This document shows positions 44,876 through 58,377 of a stretch of 64,000 bases of DNA, piece after piece. The DNA comes from Pleurostoma richardsiae. Taxonomy: Eukaryota; Ascomycota; Sordariomycetes; Calosphaeriales; Pleurostomataceae. Under the pieces are notes generated by a model, which was not told where the DNA came from, searched no databases, and saw nothing but the letters and a program-made list of their open reading frames with translations. Position 1 is the first letter of the stretch; every line of letters starts with the position of its first letter. The stretch lies in NCBI GenBank assembly GCA_030052745.1, contig JANBVO010000034.1, positions 186,001 to 250,000 of the forward strand, read 5' to 3'. The translations under genes and the position numbers were made by a program.

Positions 44876-45629
44876 ACGACACAGGAGACAGTGGAGATGG
44901 CACCCACAGATGGTACCGAGTACAGAGCACGGAGTACGGAGTACTTGACGTTAGGAGGGGCTGTGCGCCGCCTTTGTGTCTTGTCAGCTTGTGTCACGCT
45001 TGCGTGCAGTTTGAGCAAAAGCCGGCGGTGGCCTTTGCCGGATGACCGGTTGACCCGGCCACGTGTATCGGCCCTGGCAAATGCAATGGCGCAGTACACG
45101 CTCGAGACGTACTGACAGCTCGATAGCACGAGGTGCCGTCATTCGCGAAGATTGAGGAAGCTGCAACGCTGAAGAAGCGCCTGCATGGCACCTTCCAAGG
45201 ATCTGCCTGGACCAGTGATGGGCGACCCCGCCATCCAACCTGCACCTGCCACACCTCACCTCACCTCCATGCAAGCCCCCCCTCCTCCTTCTTGAACTAG
45301 ACTACCGAGAAGGTACCAGATATGGCCACCTCTAGATCTCCTTTCCCAGTATTACTTGCAGAAGTCTGATGGGTGTGGTAAAAGTACCTCCCCCGTACCT
45401 CGACTGGTCCTTCCCTCCATGGATGCCGCCCCCAACATGGAAAGACCCTTGAGGAAGTACAAGAACTTCCAGATTCATAAGAGGGCCCGTCGTCATCCCC
45501 TTTAGCCTCCTCCTGATCGGGAAGGCATATCCCAGGTGCTTTCCATCTCGAGCCGCGTCACTTGCAAGACGGAAAGAACCACACAGACTACGCGATTACC
45601 TTATCAAAGTCCCATTTCCAGTGTTGGTG

Positions 45630-47228
45630 ATGCCCTCATCCGCTTCGGGCGCCGCTGGTGAACCACCACCGCCGCCGCCTGGGCCTCACGACCTCGCCGT
45701 CTTCCCCTCCGGCCTCCGCGGCAAGCGCATCCTTCTCTGCACCGAATCCTTCGGCCCTGTCAATGGTGTCTCTCGCACGACTCTCATGCTCGTCACGCAC
45801 CTACGTGCAAACGGCGCCAAGGTCGCCGTTGTCGCGCCCCATAATCACACCAAGCATGATGCCTTCCTCCCTTCCGGCCGTCCGGGCGGTCCCGCCACCG
45901 AGAGCCCCGCCGTGCCCGGGTCAGACTCTGACTCTACCAACCCCAGCACTGACAGCGAGGACATTGAAGTCCGCGTCCGGGGCTACCCGCTCCCTTTCAA
46001 CCCGGAGCTGAGCATCGTCTACCCCGTGCGCCTCTCCACGCTGTATGCTCGCACTTTCGGCGGTCCGCCTGACCTCATCTACCTCGCCAGCCCCGCCAGC
46101 CTGGGCTTCCAGGTGATGCTGCAGCTGCGACAGCAGCCCCCCGAGCGGCAGGTCCCTGTCGTCTGCAATTTCCAGACCGACCTTGCCGGCTACTGCGCGA
46201 TCTTGTTCCCCGCGCCGCTGAGCGACCTCGCCGTCACGACCTTCGCGGCCGTGCAGAGCTTTCTCTTCAGGCACGCCAGCGTCAGGACGGTCTTCTATCC
46301 GAGCCGTTTCGTGCGCCGGTACCTGGAGAGGCAGGGCGTGCAGGCGGGGAAGATGGAGATCTTGAGACGGGGAGTCAACACTGAGCTTTTCAACCCACGG
46401 AGGAGGAGCGAGGCCTTGCGGAGGACCATCGCTCCCGACGGCGAGATCATCCTGATCTGCGTGGCGCGCTTGGCGGGCGAGAAGGGCTTTGACTTTCTTG
46501 CACAGGTGGCTACGGTGCTAGATGCGAGGGGTTTGCGCTTCAAGCTGTACATCGTCGGCGGCAACCGGAACGCGGCGGTCGAGTCTGAGGTCAAGAGCAT
46601 GTTCGCAGGTCTGGTGGGGAAGGGCAAGGTCATCTTCGCCGGGTTCAAGGTCGGCGAACCCCTGGCCGAAGCGTACGCTAGCGCGGACCTGTTCCTGCAC
46701 TGCTCTATCACCGAGACCTTCGGGCTTGTCGTCCTCGAGTCTATGGCGAGCGGGGTTCCGGTCATAGCGAGGGACGAGGGCGGGCCTAGTGACACTGTGT
46801 GCGACGGTGTCTCAGGGTTCCTGACTCCACCAGCGGACCTCTACGCCTTCGTAGACAAGGTCATCTTGCTGGCCGGCAACGCCGGATTGAGAAAGCAATT
46901 CAGTGAGTATGCTAGGGAGCAGGCATGCGAGGCGACGTGGGAGAAGATCAACAACAAGGTAGCCTGGAGGATGCTGGACACGATCCATGACAGGGAGCGG
47001 GAGCTCGAGTCTCTAGAACCCGGTGGCAAGGTCCCCGGTAGCGCCACTGCTTCGCTTGCTGCCCCGGTATTCGGGTGGCTGCTTCTGAACGATACGATTA
47101 GAGGAAAGATAGTAGATTCGAGGCTTACGGCGGCACTGGGCGTCATCATGGGGTTCTGGGGGGCTGTCAGCGTGTACCTTGCCTTCACGAAGGCGACACA
47201 GTGGGTACGATCTCGCTTGAGGTGGTGA
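45630..47228 (+). CDS. Glycosyltransferase family 4, membrane-anchored
   Basis: GT-B-fold retaining glycosyltransferase of 532 residues in one exon. The ATG at 45630 is the first ATG. After a Pro-rich leader the N-terminal domain opens with RILLCTESFGPVNGVSRTT, the acceptor-side glycine loop seen in lipid mannosyl- and glycosyltransferases (MgtA/PimB type). The donor domain has VARLAGEKGFD and the E-x7-E motif with Glu362 and Glu370 (TETFGLVVLES), then GGPSDTV. A hydrophobic segment at about residues 490-520 would tie the enzyme to a membrane. The acceptor is probably a lipid; the donor may be GDP-mannose, UDP-glucose or UDP-glucuronate. The divergent UDP-glucuronate-forming enzyme upstream makes the last possible but not shown. 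Confidence 0.9.
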   Translation: MPSSASGAAGEPPPPPPGPHDLAVFPSGLRGKRILLCTESFGPVNGVSRTTLMLVTHLRANGAKVAVVAPHNHTKHDAFLPSGRPGGPATESPAVPGSDSDSTNPSTDSEDIEVRVRGYPLPFNPELSIVYPVRLSTLYARTFGGPPDLIYLASPASLGFQVMLQLRQQPPERQVPVVCNFQTDLAGYCAILFPAPLSDLAVTTFAAVQSFLFRHASVRTVFYPSRFVRRYLERQGVQAGKMEILRRGVNTELFNPRRRSEALRRTIAPDGEIILICVARLAGEKGFDFLAQVATVLDARGLRFKLYIVGGNRNAAVESEVKSMFAGLVGKGKVIFAGFKVGEPLAEAYASADLFLHCSITETFGLVVLESMASGVPVIARDEGGPSDTVCDGVSGFLTPPADLYAFVDKVILLAGNAGLRKQFSEYAREQACEATWEKINNKVAWRMLDTIHDRERELESLEPGGKVPGSATASLAAPVFGWLLLNDTIRGKIVDSRLTAALGVIMGFWGAVSVYLAFTKATQWVRSRLRW

Positions 47229-50120
<2,892 letters not shown>

Positions 50121-50268
50121 AAAACAGTTGTAGAAAAACGGCAGTCGTTCATATAGATAAAGTCTGCCGCACCAGCTCAGTTTCGTACTTTTCATCCGTG
50201 AGTCGTCCGACCCATGCAGTTTTAAGCCTGGCCGCGAAGTCTTATCGGTGGCCGAGAAGGCCATACGC

Positions 50269-52451
50269 TTACACCAGATTGGCCTCGCCGGAATCGACCC
50301 CGACCTTTGTGCAGACATCGTGAAACAGACGCGAGAGCACGGCATGCATATGTTGGATATCTGATGCGTCATCTTTCCACCTCGATATCGTCCTCAACGC
50401 GGCCTTGACCAGCGTGGGCCAGTTCTGCGGAGGTCGCGCTTCTCCCCTTCGTAGTGCGCATGCAAGAAGAATGACAGCACACATCCAAGTCTGACGGACG
50501 ACAAACCAGGTGCCGCCGTGGCGATGATGGTGCGCGTGTCGGGGGATCATCTCGGCACACAGGTCGACGCCTTGCTGGGCCAGGGCACCGACGTACGGCC
50601 CGATCCCGGCGGCCTCAAGTGGTTGGTGAAGGGCGTAGTAGACGAACGGGCGCAGCAGATACTCTCTCCACTCGAGGAAGCGGCCCTGGAGATAGAATGA
50701 GAGTTCATGGGTCGCGAGTTCTTTGTCCTTAAAATGAATGCACGAGGGTAGATACGAGTACCACATCAGGACCTGTTTCTCAAAGTCGTCATGCTGCTTG
50801 GCGAGCAGGTGGATGCTCTTCAGCCAATGCCGCTCGCCATGCTGGTACAGGTGGCGGAGCGTCTCGTTGATCGTCCTCCGCATGGAGATCTCGGCGACGT
50901 AGAAGAACCAGCCGCGTTCTTCCGCGTCTGTATGATCAACCATTGGTGAGCGGTTGGTGCTCTCGACGCGAGTCTCGCCTAGATCTTCAGGTGGTGAGGG
51001 GAAGAGATCTGGGTAGGCAAAATCAGATAGACCACTTGAGCGTAGGCCAAGCTCGGGAGCCATCTCGCTGGACTGAAGAGTCAGTGCTAAAGGGTCTCAT
51101 GGTGATGCTGAGGTCTCTACTAACCTCTCGGCCTTGAAGCATGACCAGAACACTCTCTGCTCAAGATGGTAGGGCCGGTTGTCCACAGCATCTGCGGAGT
51201 CCCAAGGTCGCCTTCCTCTGGCCCGGATATGGGCCTGGAGGCGCGAAGCCGCCTGCTGGATGTAGAACCATGCCTGGAGCGGGCGCAGCGAGTACTTCTC
51301 GAAGACGGAGGCGAAGAAGAGGCACTGGATGTCGGGAACTGTCACCCCAAGCAGTCCGATGCGCTTCTTGGCGGCTAGGTAGTATGCCTCTCCAGTAGCC
51401 CTGTCAAGCGCAGACACGTCGGTGGGGAAGTGCTTGTCTTCGATATCGTCGTCGGCAGCAATTGCCTCGGCCTCCCAGGGGAGGGTAATGGAGGCTAGGG
51501 CACACGCAAGTAGCTAATCAACCGCGTAGAGGTATTAGCCGCGGAGGGACTGGGGAAGAAGACGGAACGACTTACAACTAGGCATGACGAGGCATCCCAG
51601 CCCAGCCCATGTTCAGATGCGCGCCTTGCAGTGTTTAAGAGCTGGTCCGCCTCGAGGATGGGATTCCGAGGGTGAACGAACACTAGGAACTTGCGACAAA
51701 GAGGGACAAAATCATCCTCCAGTACGCCAACCCCGGCGGCTGTGAGTGCTTGTAGAGTGCCACCAGTCACGAGCTGGCCGTTGCGGCTGTAAGAGGAAGG
51801 AAAAGCAGAGGAGTTGTCTCCTGCTGCGTCCAAGACGAAGGAGTCAATCGTCTTCTCCCTGCTCGTCAGGATGCCGTCGAAGATGGGCCACCGGAGAAGC
51901 GACTCGCTCCTGAGAGCTGCAAATGGCGACTTCGAGTGCAAGCCGTAGCTTTCCGGGTGGGAGGTGTCAGAGGTCAAATTGGACGCCGCAGCAGGAAACG
52001 TGCTTTTGAGCCTAGCAAACAGCGGCGACGGGACAGGCTGATCCGCTTGGTCGACATTCGACGAAGAGCTCTTCGGCTGCAGCTGCAGTATGTGCTTGAT
52101 CTCTTCCAGCCGGCTGATGATCTCCTGGCTGGCCTCGTCGTAGGCGCTCGGCTCAGCGGTGGTGCCGTCCTCGTCGTAGATGCACCTCGCCCGATGATGG
52201 CGACAGAAGCTGCACATGGGCCTTGCGTTGTCGCACTTTGTCTTGCGTTGACGGCAGAACCGGCATGCAGTGGCTGCTCTCTTTCTCTGAGCGAGACTTG
52301 GGCCGGTGAGGCGCCGCTTCTTCGTGCTCCGCTCATGTGCTCGCCGGGGCTGCTTCTGGTCTTGTCCTGGGACCCGAGTTTGGCCGCGATCCTCCTCCTC
52401 ATGGTCGCTGTTGATGATGACTGCTATCCGTGGACTGATGGAGGCGGCCAT
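50269..52451 (-). CDS. Zn2Cys6 transcription factor with fungal-specific TF domain
   Basis: Regulator of 687 residues from three exons (52451-51576, 51513-51125 and 51067-50269). The zinc cluster is at Cys63, Cys66, Cys73, Cys80, Cys83 and Cys90 (C-x2-C-x6-C-x6-C-x2-C-x6-C), preceded by a basic patch (KKRR). A short coiled segment EIISRLEEIKHILQLQ follows, a usual dimerisation helix. The middle region carries the fungal transcription factor domain, with the block LGVTVPDIQCLFFASVFEKY and later RRPYHLEQRVFWSCFKAE-like motif. Introns 62 and 57 nt long have good GTAAGT/GTTAGT donors. The sulfatase beside it is a possible target, by position only. Confidence 0.92.
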
Positions 52452-53086
52452 GGCCGCTGTGACTGCTCAGGGGTGTCTCGATTGGCCTAGAAGGCGGAGG
52501 GCGACCCGGGAGGATGAGGAGAGACCGGGAGGAAAAGGGAAGTAATTGAGCAGCGCAATTGGTGCTTGACGGCGTCGGCGCGGGGCCCTGCAAGCCGTAA
52601 CTCCAGGCCCACATGGTTGCATCCCCGTGGTTCCTCGACGATCTGAGGCGATCACCAAAGCGCCATGTTAGTCGAATACCTGATGACTGACTTGTTCAAT
52701 GCCTTGAATCAGAGACAGACGCATTTCGATTCTGTCCGCGGCGAATATGAACTGAGACTACTGGCATAGAGACACCCAGCGACGCTATCTCGTGCCGAGG
52801 TTCTCCTTGCATTACCGCGCGAGGGCGGACTCTGCCTTCATTGTCACATCACGGTAGGAGAGGTGGAATGCGCAGGTGTACCCTAATAAAAGCTTCACAG
52901 AACCAATACCTAAACGTACTGTACATCGAGGTTCATGTCCAGGATCATACAGACAGCCAATGCTCCCCTTTGACTCTACGGACTGTCTCCGTCGATACTC
53001 CAACAGCCACTTTGGCAACAATAGCAGCAAAGCAGCGAGCCCAAGGTAGTTGGGTATCTTACAAGCTAAAATCCTCGACAAGTCTC
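52452..53086. promoter_or_regulatory. Promoter region of Zn2Cys6 gene
   Basis: 635 bp between the start of the regulator and the end of the next minus-strand frame. No coding signal other than antisense shadows is seen. Confidence 0.4.
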
Positions 53087-53668
53087 TCACTCGATACCGT
53101 CCTCGGCGTCCTCCACCTGCTCGACCTCGATGAAGTTCCCTCGGGGCCCGACCCAGGTCGATGGCACTGGTTGGCTGTGGTGTTGCTCCTCAGACTCCTG
53201 CTCGTCTTCAGTAATCGTAGCCAGATCCTGTGCCACGGGAACGGGCTGAGCCATCATGGGCTGGATCGGCACCCCGCCAGCTGTCATAACGCCGCTCTGG
53301 GTCATCCGCACCGAGAGGAGCCCCGACGCGGCCTCCGGGATCTCCGCCGCCGCGTACACCTGCACCTCCCCCGGCGCCCCCGATGGGCTGTCCCGGATCA
53401 CGCCCACCACCAACCCCTGCTGCGGCGGCGCCGGCGGGTGCAGAAGGTCGTGGAGGATGACGCCCCTCACCCTGCCCACGAAGTCGTTGCGTACCCACTC
53501 CTCGAACCGCTCGTACTCCTCGCCGCCCAGCTGCCGCGGCAGATCCAGCCGCACGTTCACCAGCATGTCCATGCCCGTGCGCTGCTGCGGGCTCAGCTGC
53601 GCCGGTTGCTGTGCCAGGGCCTGGTGTGCCACGTACGGGGCCATGATCTGCTCCGCCAGCTGCCGCAT
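53087..53668 (-). CDS. Uncharacterised protein, downstream half after in-frame TAG
   Basis: 193-residue frame starting MRQLAEQIMAPYVAHQALAQ and ending in an acidic tail (EQVEDAEDGIE). Hydrophobic spacing (EEWVRNDFVGRVRGVILHDLL) and codon use look coding. It is in the same frame as the Cys-rich frame at 53678-53866, with only TAG plus three codons between them. It could be the C-terminal part of one gene broken by a stop, or a separate short gene. No family is recognised. Confidence 0.45.
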   Translation of the reverse strand: MRQLAEQIMAPYVAHQALAQQPAQLSPQQRTGMDMLVNVRLDLPRQLGGEEYERFEEWVRNDFVGRVRGVILHDLLHPPAPPQQGLVVGVIRDSPSGAPGEVQVYAAAEIPEAASGLLSVRMTQSGVMTAGGVPIQPMMAQPVPVAQDLATITEDEQESEEQHHSQPVPSTWVGPRGNFIEVEQVEDAEDGIE

Positions 53669-53677
53669 GCTCGCCTC

Positions 53678-53866
53678 CTAGTGCGAGTGGCAGTCGACGC
53701 ACTTGTGCTCGCTGTCGCCGGGCTCGACACCTTCGTGCAGCACCACCGAGCAGGGGGAGCCCGGAGTGCCCTTAATATGGGCAACCACCTTAGCGCAGAG
53801 GGTGTAGTGCGGCACGCGGACGACGTGGCCGCAAATGTACTTTGTCTTCTCGTAGACGATGCACAT
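53678..53866 (-). CDS. Small Cys-rich protein, CxxC ending
   Basis: 62-residue frame starting MCIVYEKTKYICGH and ending CVDCHSH. Cysteines at 2, 12, 24, 39, 56 and 59 with His residues suggest zinc binding. Small fungal proteins that begin with a similar cysteine-glycine-histidine pattern are common and unstudied. It stops at TAG (53680-53678) and the downstream frame continues in phase. It may be the N-terminal part of a longer protein. Confidence 0.5.
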   Translation of the reverse strand: MCIVYEKTKYICGHVVRVPHYTLCAKVVAHIKGTPGSPCSVVLHEGVEPGDSEHKCVDCHSH

Positions 53867-54572
53867 CTCTGCGTGTCTCGTGGGCTGTTTCAGAAGGGAA
53901 GATGGCGCAATTTCAGTGCTTCAGGGCTGTCGTCTACAGGTCGCTGGCGATTGCGCGCGCCTGGGGAGACGATTCTTCGAGGAGTGTGTCGAGCCTCTGC
54001 CGATGTATGTATGCTACCGATGCGACGAGTAATAAGGCTGGTGGATGATGCGAAAACTACTGCGAAGAGATGCTGTTGTCTCTGCCCCTCGGAGACCGAC
54101 TTGTTTTGGGGGAGGTGGATGATGGTGTGACCGTCGCAGCCAGGGACTATCACCAGATTCTTTCCTGCCCGGGAGAGAAATTACCTCGGAGACGCGTGTG
54201 GCTTCCGTTTTCAAGAGATTCGCGTATTGCGGCTTGGGGACGCGGCTTGAGTGCGGCTTGAGGGTGTCGCCTGGGAAGCCGCGATGCGTCTGCCGGCGAA
54301 CTCGACAACGTCTTGCATATTAATCGCTTCACAGAGGTGTTGAAGAAACTAGCACAACTGGCGGGTCTTGGCTGTTACAGCCGGATCCTCATAGCTCGGC
54401 GGAGATCACAGGAAAATACAATATGCAGAGGACAAAGGGCGGCTGGTCTCATGTCTTTCAGTCGCAAAAGGGGGTTCTGCACTTGCTTCGATTACTTGAC
54501 CCGCAACTCTGGACGGATCATCCATTGCAAGCGGAGTCTCAGAACTACATCTCTAAAGGCTTTGGCCGGTGC
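53867..54572. other. Intergenic region
   Basis: 706 bp. It holds the promoter of the Cys-rich gene and the 3' end of the NLP gene, both on the minus strand. No coding signal is recognised. Confidence 0.4.
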
Positions 54573-55356
54573 TTACAGCTGCGCATACGCAGCCGCCAAG
54601 TTGCCAGTAAATGCCGAGTCCTTGAACGGCACGTTGGCGCTTCCAAAGTCCGTGTCCGTCAGTGCCGTCCTAGCCGCGTCCGTGAGGCTCTCCCACGCGA
54701 TCAGCGGCTGCGTGCCACCCACAGAGTCGTCGGCGATCAGGCAGTGGTCAAGCGGCCAGTAGCTGACGTAACCGACGAGCACCTTCGTGCCGGACAGCGA
54801 CGGGCTCGTCGTGGTCACGTACCCACCGTGCTGGGAGGTTGAGAGGGCGACGATCGAGGCGGTAGCGGACTCAGAGGACAGCCACACGACGGCGTTCTCC
54901 CAGTCGTGGCGGTGGCCGATGCCGGGCGAGGGCTCATCCTTGGGCATGTACCAGCTGTACATGACGGCGTAGTACTCGTTGTACGAGGCGGCCCGAGCAT
55001 AGACCTGTCCGGTGCTAGATGAGCAGTCACCGTTGGACGAGCCGGTGTTGTCTAGGCCGCCGCTGCATGCGCCTGTTAGTGGACTGTGCTGTCGACAGCA
55101 CGACTGGGATCGGGGGTCGGCCTTACGATGTGTTGCCCTCCGCGTCGACGGCGGGGAAGGGAACGCAGCCGTTAATGACGTGCAGGTAAGGCTTGTAGTT
55201 GAGGTAGACGGTGCCGGCCGTGCCAGAAGGGACCGTCTCAGGGAACCCAACGACGGCGTCATGAGCGATCACGGCACGAGACTGGAGTAGCGGCGTGGCA
55301 GTCACTGAGCCGATGGCTAGCGCCACGATGCTCAGGATAGACGACCGGATGGCCAT
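54573..55356 (-). CDS. Necrosis- and ethylene-inducing-like protein (NLP/NPP1)
   Basis: Secreted effector of the NLP family, whose members can be cytolytic to dicot plant cells or, in many cases, non-toxic. Two exons (55356-55127 and 55062-54573) give 239 residues, the normal size. A hydrophobic signal peptide spans about residues 1-20. The family heptapeptide GHRHDWE is intact at residues 126-132, and the two Cys that form the type-1 disulfide (in GCVPFP and GDCSS) are both present. The splice acceptor is the later one (ATGCAG), because the earlier AG gives a broken frame. A TATA-like element lies about 100 bp upstream. Whether this copy is toxic cannot be judged from the sequence. Confidence 0.93.
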
Positions 55357-56610
55357 GGCGGTGTGCTCGATCGAGGACTGCGGATCTGCGTCGCCGGCTT
55401 GTCCGTGAAGTCAACAGACGACAGTATCAACAGGGAGACCGCGTGGGCTGCCAACTTATATCAACGGCCATCTGCCAACCTTGCGGGGCTTGATGGCTGG
55501 AAAGGGGCAAGGCACCGGGATATCCTTGAAATTTCGCAAGCGCGTGGGAAAAGCTCGGCAGATCACTTTCGGGGTCGTACAATATATCCACGTGTGCCGT
55601 CAGCCAGCAAAGACTAGAAGCTCGTCTCTCCATCTCTCCCACCACCCAGACCGCGATAGCGAGATCATTGGTGGACAAAGTTGAGATCGGAAAGCGATAC
55701 GACCTAAAGGGCCCGGGCAATGCCGGTGATGCGCGGACCCCGTCCGATCGATGTGACCTGGATCGCGGCACTAGCCGGAGTGGTCGCGAAGTCCGCGCCG
55801 CTTAAGTGCCGGTCCGGGACTGGGAGCGGGGCGAGGAAGACACGTGTGAAGGGGAGTGGCAGAGAGGGTTGAGCGACTGGCCCTGGCCCGGGCTGCTGAT
55901 GCTGGAGAAGCAGGCGGGCGACGAAGCGAACGCCAACGACGGCATCACGAGGTTTCTGGGACGCGTCATAAGTGCTGCTCAAGCCCAGCTTCTGCGTACG
56001 GCGGAGGCTGTGACCTCGGGTGCTGGAATCCAAAGCAGAAGCTCGATGCGCGCGCATGACGAGCGTAGGAAGACTCGAGGGAAGAAGATCACATCCCTGC
56101 TTGCCGAAGAGCACAGCCTCCCTTTCGGGTAGCTTGGCCGTTGACTGCTCCAGGCCTTGCGCGGCGCGCGAGATTGCATTTCCGTATAAGGGAGGGCAGG
56201 GAAATGAAAGAGAGTGCACGGCCCACTGCACGGCCACGCATGTTGATGCATACTGGCGGTGGTGGTGGTGGTGGTTGATGATAAAGGGGGGAGATCATTC
56301 AGGTGTATAGTAGCTGTGGAGGACGGATGATGGGGCTATGAGACGATAGGCACGTCGGCACGAGTACTGTACCCCAGAGGCTAGCGGCCGTCGGTGACTC
56401 GGCCATGAATGGGCGACCAACCCGAGCCGAGACTGGTCTTGATCTTGTGATCTTCGTGATCGCCAATCGATCGTTGGAGAGATCTTTTCCCCGTCGAGGC
56501 GAGCGAGACTGTGTTTCGCAAGGAAAAAGTGTGGTTCGGTACGGTCAAGGTAAGGCTTGGTAGATGAGGCTTGGGTTACTGACTGACATAATCAGCTTAC
56601 GTACTCCGTA

Positions 56611-56670
56611 AATACCTAGGTACCTAGGTAAGGCACCTGGGTAGGTAGTTAGTTACCTAAGGTAATAATA
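56611..56670 (+). repeat. AGGTA/TACCT repeat cluster
   Basis: Contains TACCTAGGTACCTAGGTA-type palindromes, then GGGTAGGTAGTTAGTTACC. It is the same word family as at 33.5, 35.3 and 36.7 kb. Confidence 0.7.
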
Positions 56671-58152
56671 GGTGGGGGATTGGATGGAGACGAAGACAGG
56701 GGCGCTTGGCTGCCTCTACTCCTCTCCTCCGCCTTACCCTCTCCTCGTTTCACGACTGCTTGAGGTCACCGCCCTCTTGGCAAAAGCAATCTCTCCTGGG
56801 TCTCCTCCAGTCTGATACGAGTCCGCCGCGACTGTGTCACATGCTCGTCTGTCTCTCTTTGTTCTCTGCGGAACTGGTGCATGCTGGTGACGGTCGCCCT
56901 TCATTTTGTTGGGCTCCATCGACGCTCTGCCGTGGTCGCACGGCACGCATGTTCCGGAGTCGAATCGAGAGGCCCACCTTGAGTTCCGCGTCTTTGTTTG
57001 GCGCCGCGTCGAGAGAGCAGCTCGTTTTGAGCCGCCGAGGTCGAGGGCCGATGCGGCCGAGCGACTCGCTGACCTAACAGACAGCTTGGTCGTCCTGGTG
57101 GTCGTGCGGTGCAGCTAACTTAGCGAACCCCAGCCGGGCCTTGAGACCCTCGAGACCCTGTCATTTCCCCTTGCCTCGGGCCACTCCAGGGCCAATCACG
57201 CCCCTTTGCCGCAGACCCTGCTTCGACCAGCTCCGACCCCCCGGCCAATCTCGAACGGTTCTCTGACCTCGTCGACACCGCCTCTGTAACATCATCTGCC
57301 GATCCGACAATGCCATGGCTCGTTCTTTTGTCGTCGGAGGTGCCCCGTGCTTCAAGCCTATTGCGAACAAGCTCATTGACAGCGCCGGCCGCCGTCTCGA
57401 CGTACATACGGGCAGAGGATAACTTGATCTAACTAACACTACAGTGCGAGAGGGACGAGACCAGGGGGCAGCCGCAGCCAAGCAGCAGAGCCTCCTTGGC
57501 TCCTCCTGATAAACCACCCCTAGCTCTGTGTATGTTACACTGTATAGCAAATCGACTCTCTAATCGTGGCTCTTCTCCTTGCCGCACTGCCGTCCGTGTC
57601 CCACGGACATCCGACCTTGAAGGTCGACAAGGCCTTGGCAGCACCTGGGCAACCATCCATACCCGATGCCACGGTGCTAACCTTGAACCAGCATCTTGAT
57701 ACGCCCGGGTCGCAGCACCACAGACGTGTTCCGTGATGGTCTTGCCGGGGCGGCCCACACATCAGCTCACTCTAGTGCGCCTACGGGAGACAACGCCGTC
57801 GAGCGTGGTGACGACTGCTGCTCTGGGCGTCGCATGAGCCTCCCCTTTCTCCTCGACCCCCATTCCCCTTCTGGCTCGTGCCCCGTGATGTTTTACAGCT
57901 TTGTTTGATCTTGGCTTCCACTCCTTGCCCACTTCCCGTGAGGCTAGACCTCTTCTTTTCTTGCCTTCCCCCCCCCTTTCCAATAATATCTCCCGCCGCT
58001 AGTTCTGGCCGGCATAACACGGGCTTGACCGTCACGACGGGAAACTAAACACTGCCACCCTCCCCTTTAAGCTGGGCAGGTCCCTTTTTGCGCTCATTTC
58101 TCTTCTCGAATCGATCGGCTACCGGCTTCCTTTCGCGTCTGTCCCTTCCGCC

Positions 58153-58185
58153 GAAGAAGAAGAAGACGACGACGACGACGACGAT
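58153..58185 (+). repeat. Trinucleotide repeat GAA/GAC
   Basis: Four GAA units followed by six or seven GAC/GAT units, probably inside the 5' leader of the gene at 58378. Confidence 0.85.
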
Positions 58186-58377
58186 CCCCACAGACCAGTC
58201 TCGTGGAGGAGCCAGGCTCGGTCGGCACACGCTCACTACGATTTCGATACTGAACCGCCGGACGGGTTACTACGCTTAATATCTCAACTGATCTTCGGCG
58301 GCTTTGGATATACTGCTATAATATAAGGGAAAAGGGAGACACAGAAAGAGACAGGAAAACCAGACGCAACGGACAAG

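Larger units (their letters stand above)
42466..45629. promoter_or_regulatory. 3.2 kb divergent intergenic region
   Basis: Between the UDP-glucose dehydrogenase and glycosyltransferase start codons. It is large for this window. It holds a 16-bp palindrome at 43149-43164, a tetranucleotide repeat at 44841-44875 and several ACTCCGTA/TACGGAGT words. Open frames in this interval begin at non-ATG codons or look like noise; I see no gene. Confidence 0.45.
55357..58377. other. 3 kb gene-free region
   Basis: It starts with the NLP promoter and ends with the leader of the gene at 58378. It holds an AGGTA repeat cluster at 56611-56670, a pyrimidine-rich stretch at 57840-58160 and a trinucleotide repeat at 58153-58185. 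Frames such as 55806-56132 and 56706-57077 have no family features and many start at non-ATG codons. A long 5' leader for the downstream gene is likely. Confidence 0.45.

Noticed and set aside
42466-45629. Several open frames of 80-160 codons in the divergent gap
   Set aside because: They mostly start at non-ATG codons, overlap one another on both strands and have no recognisable domain or splice-supported extension.
52841-54130. 429-codon open frame on the + strand
   Set aside because: Starts at a non-ATG codon, is extremely Arg/Leu/His-rich and lies antisense to the two better frames at 53087-53866. No family features.
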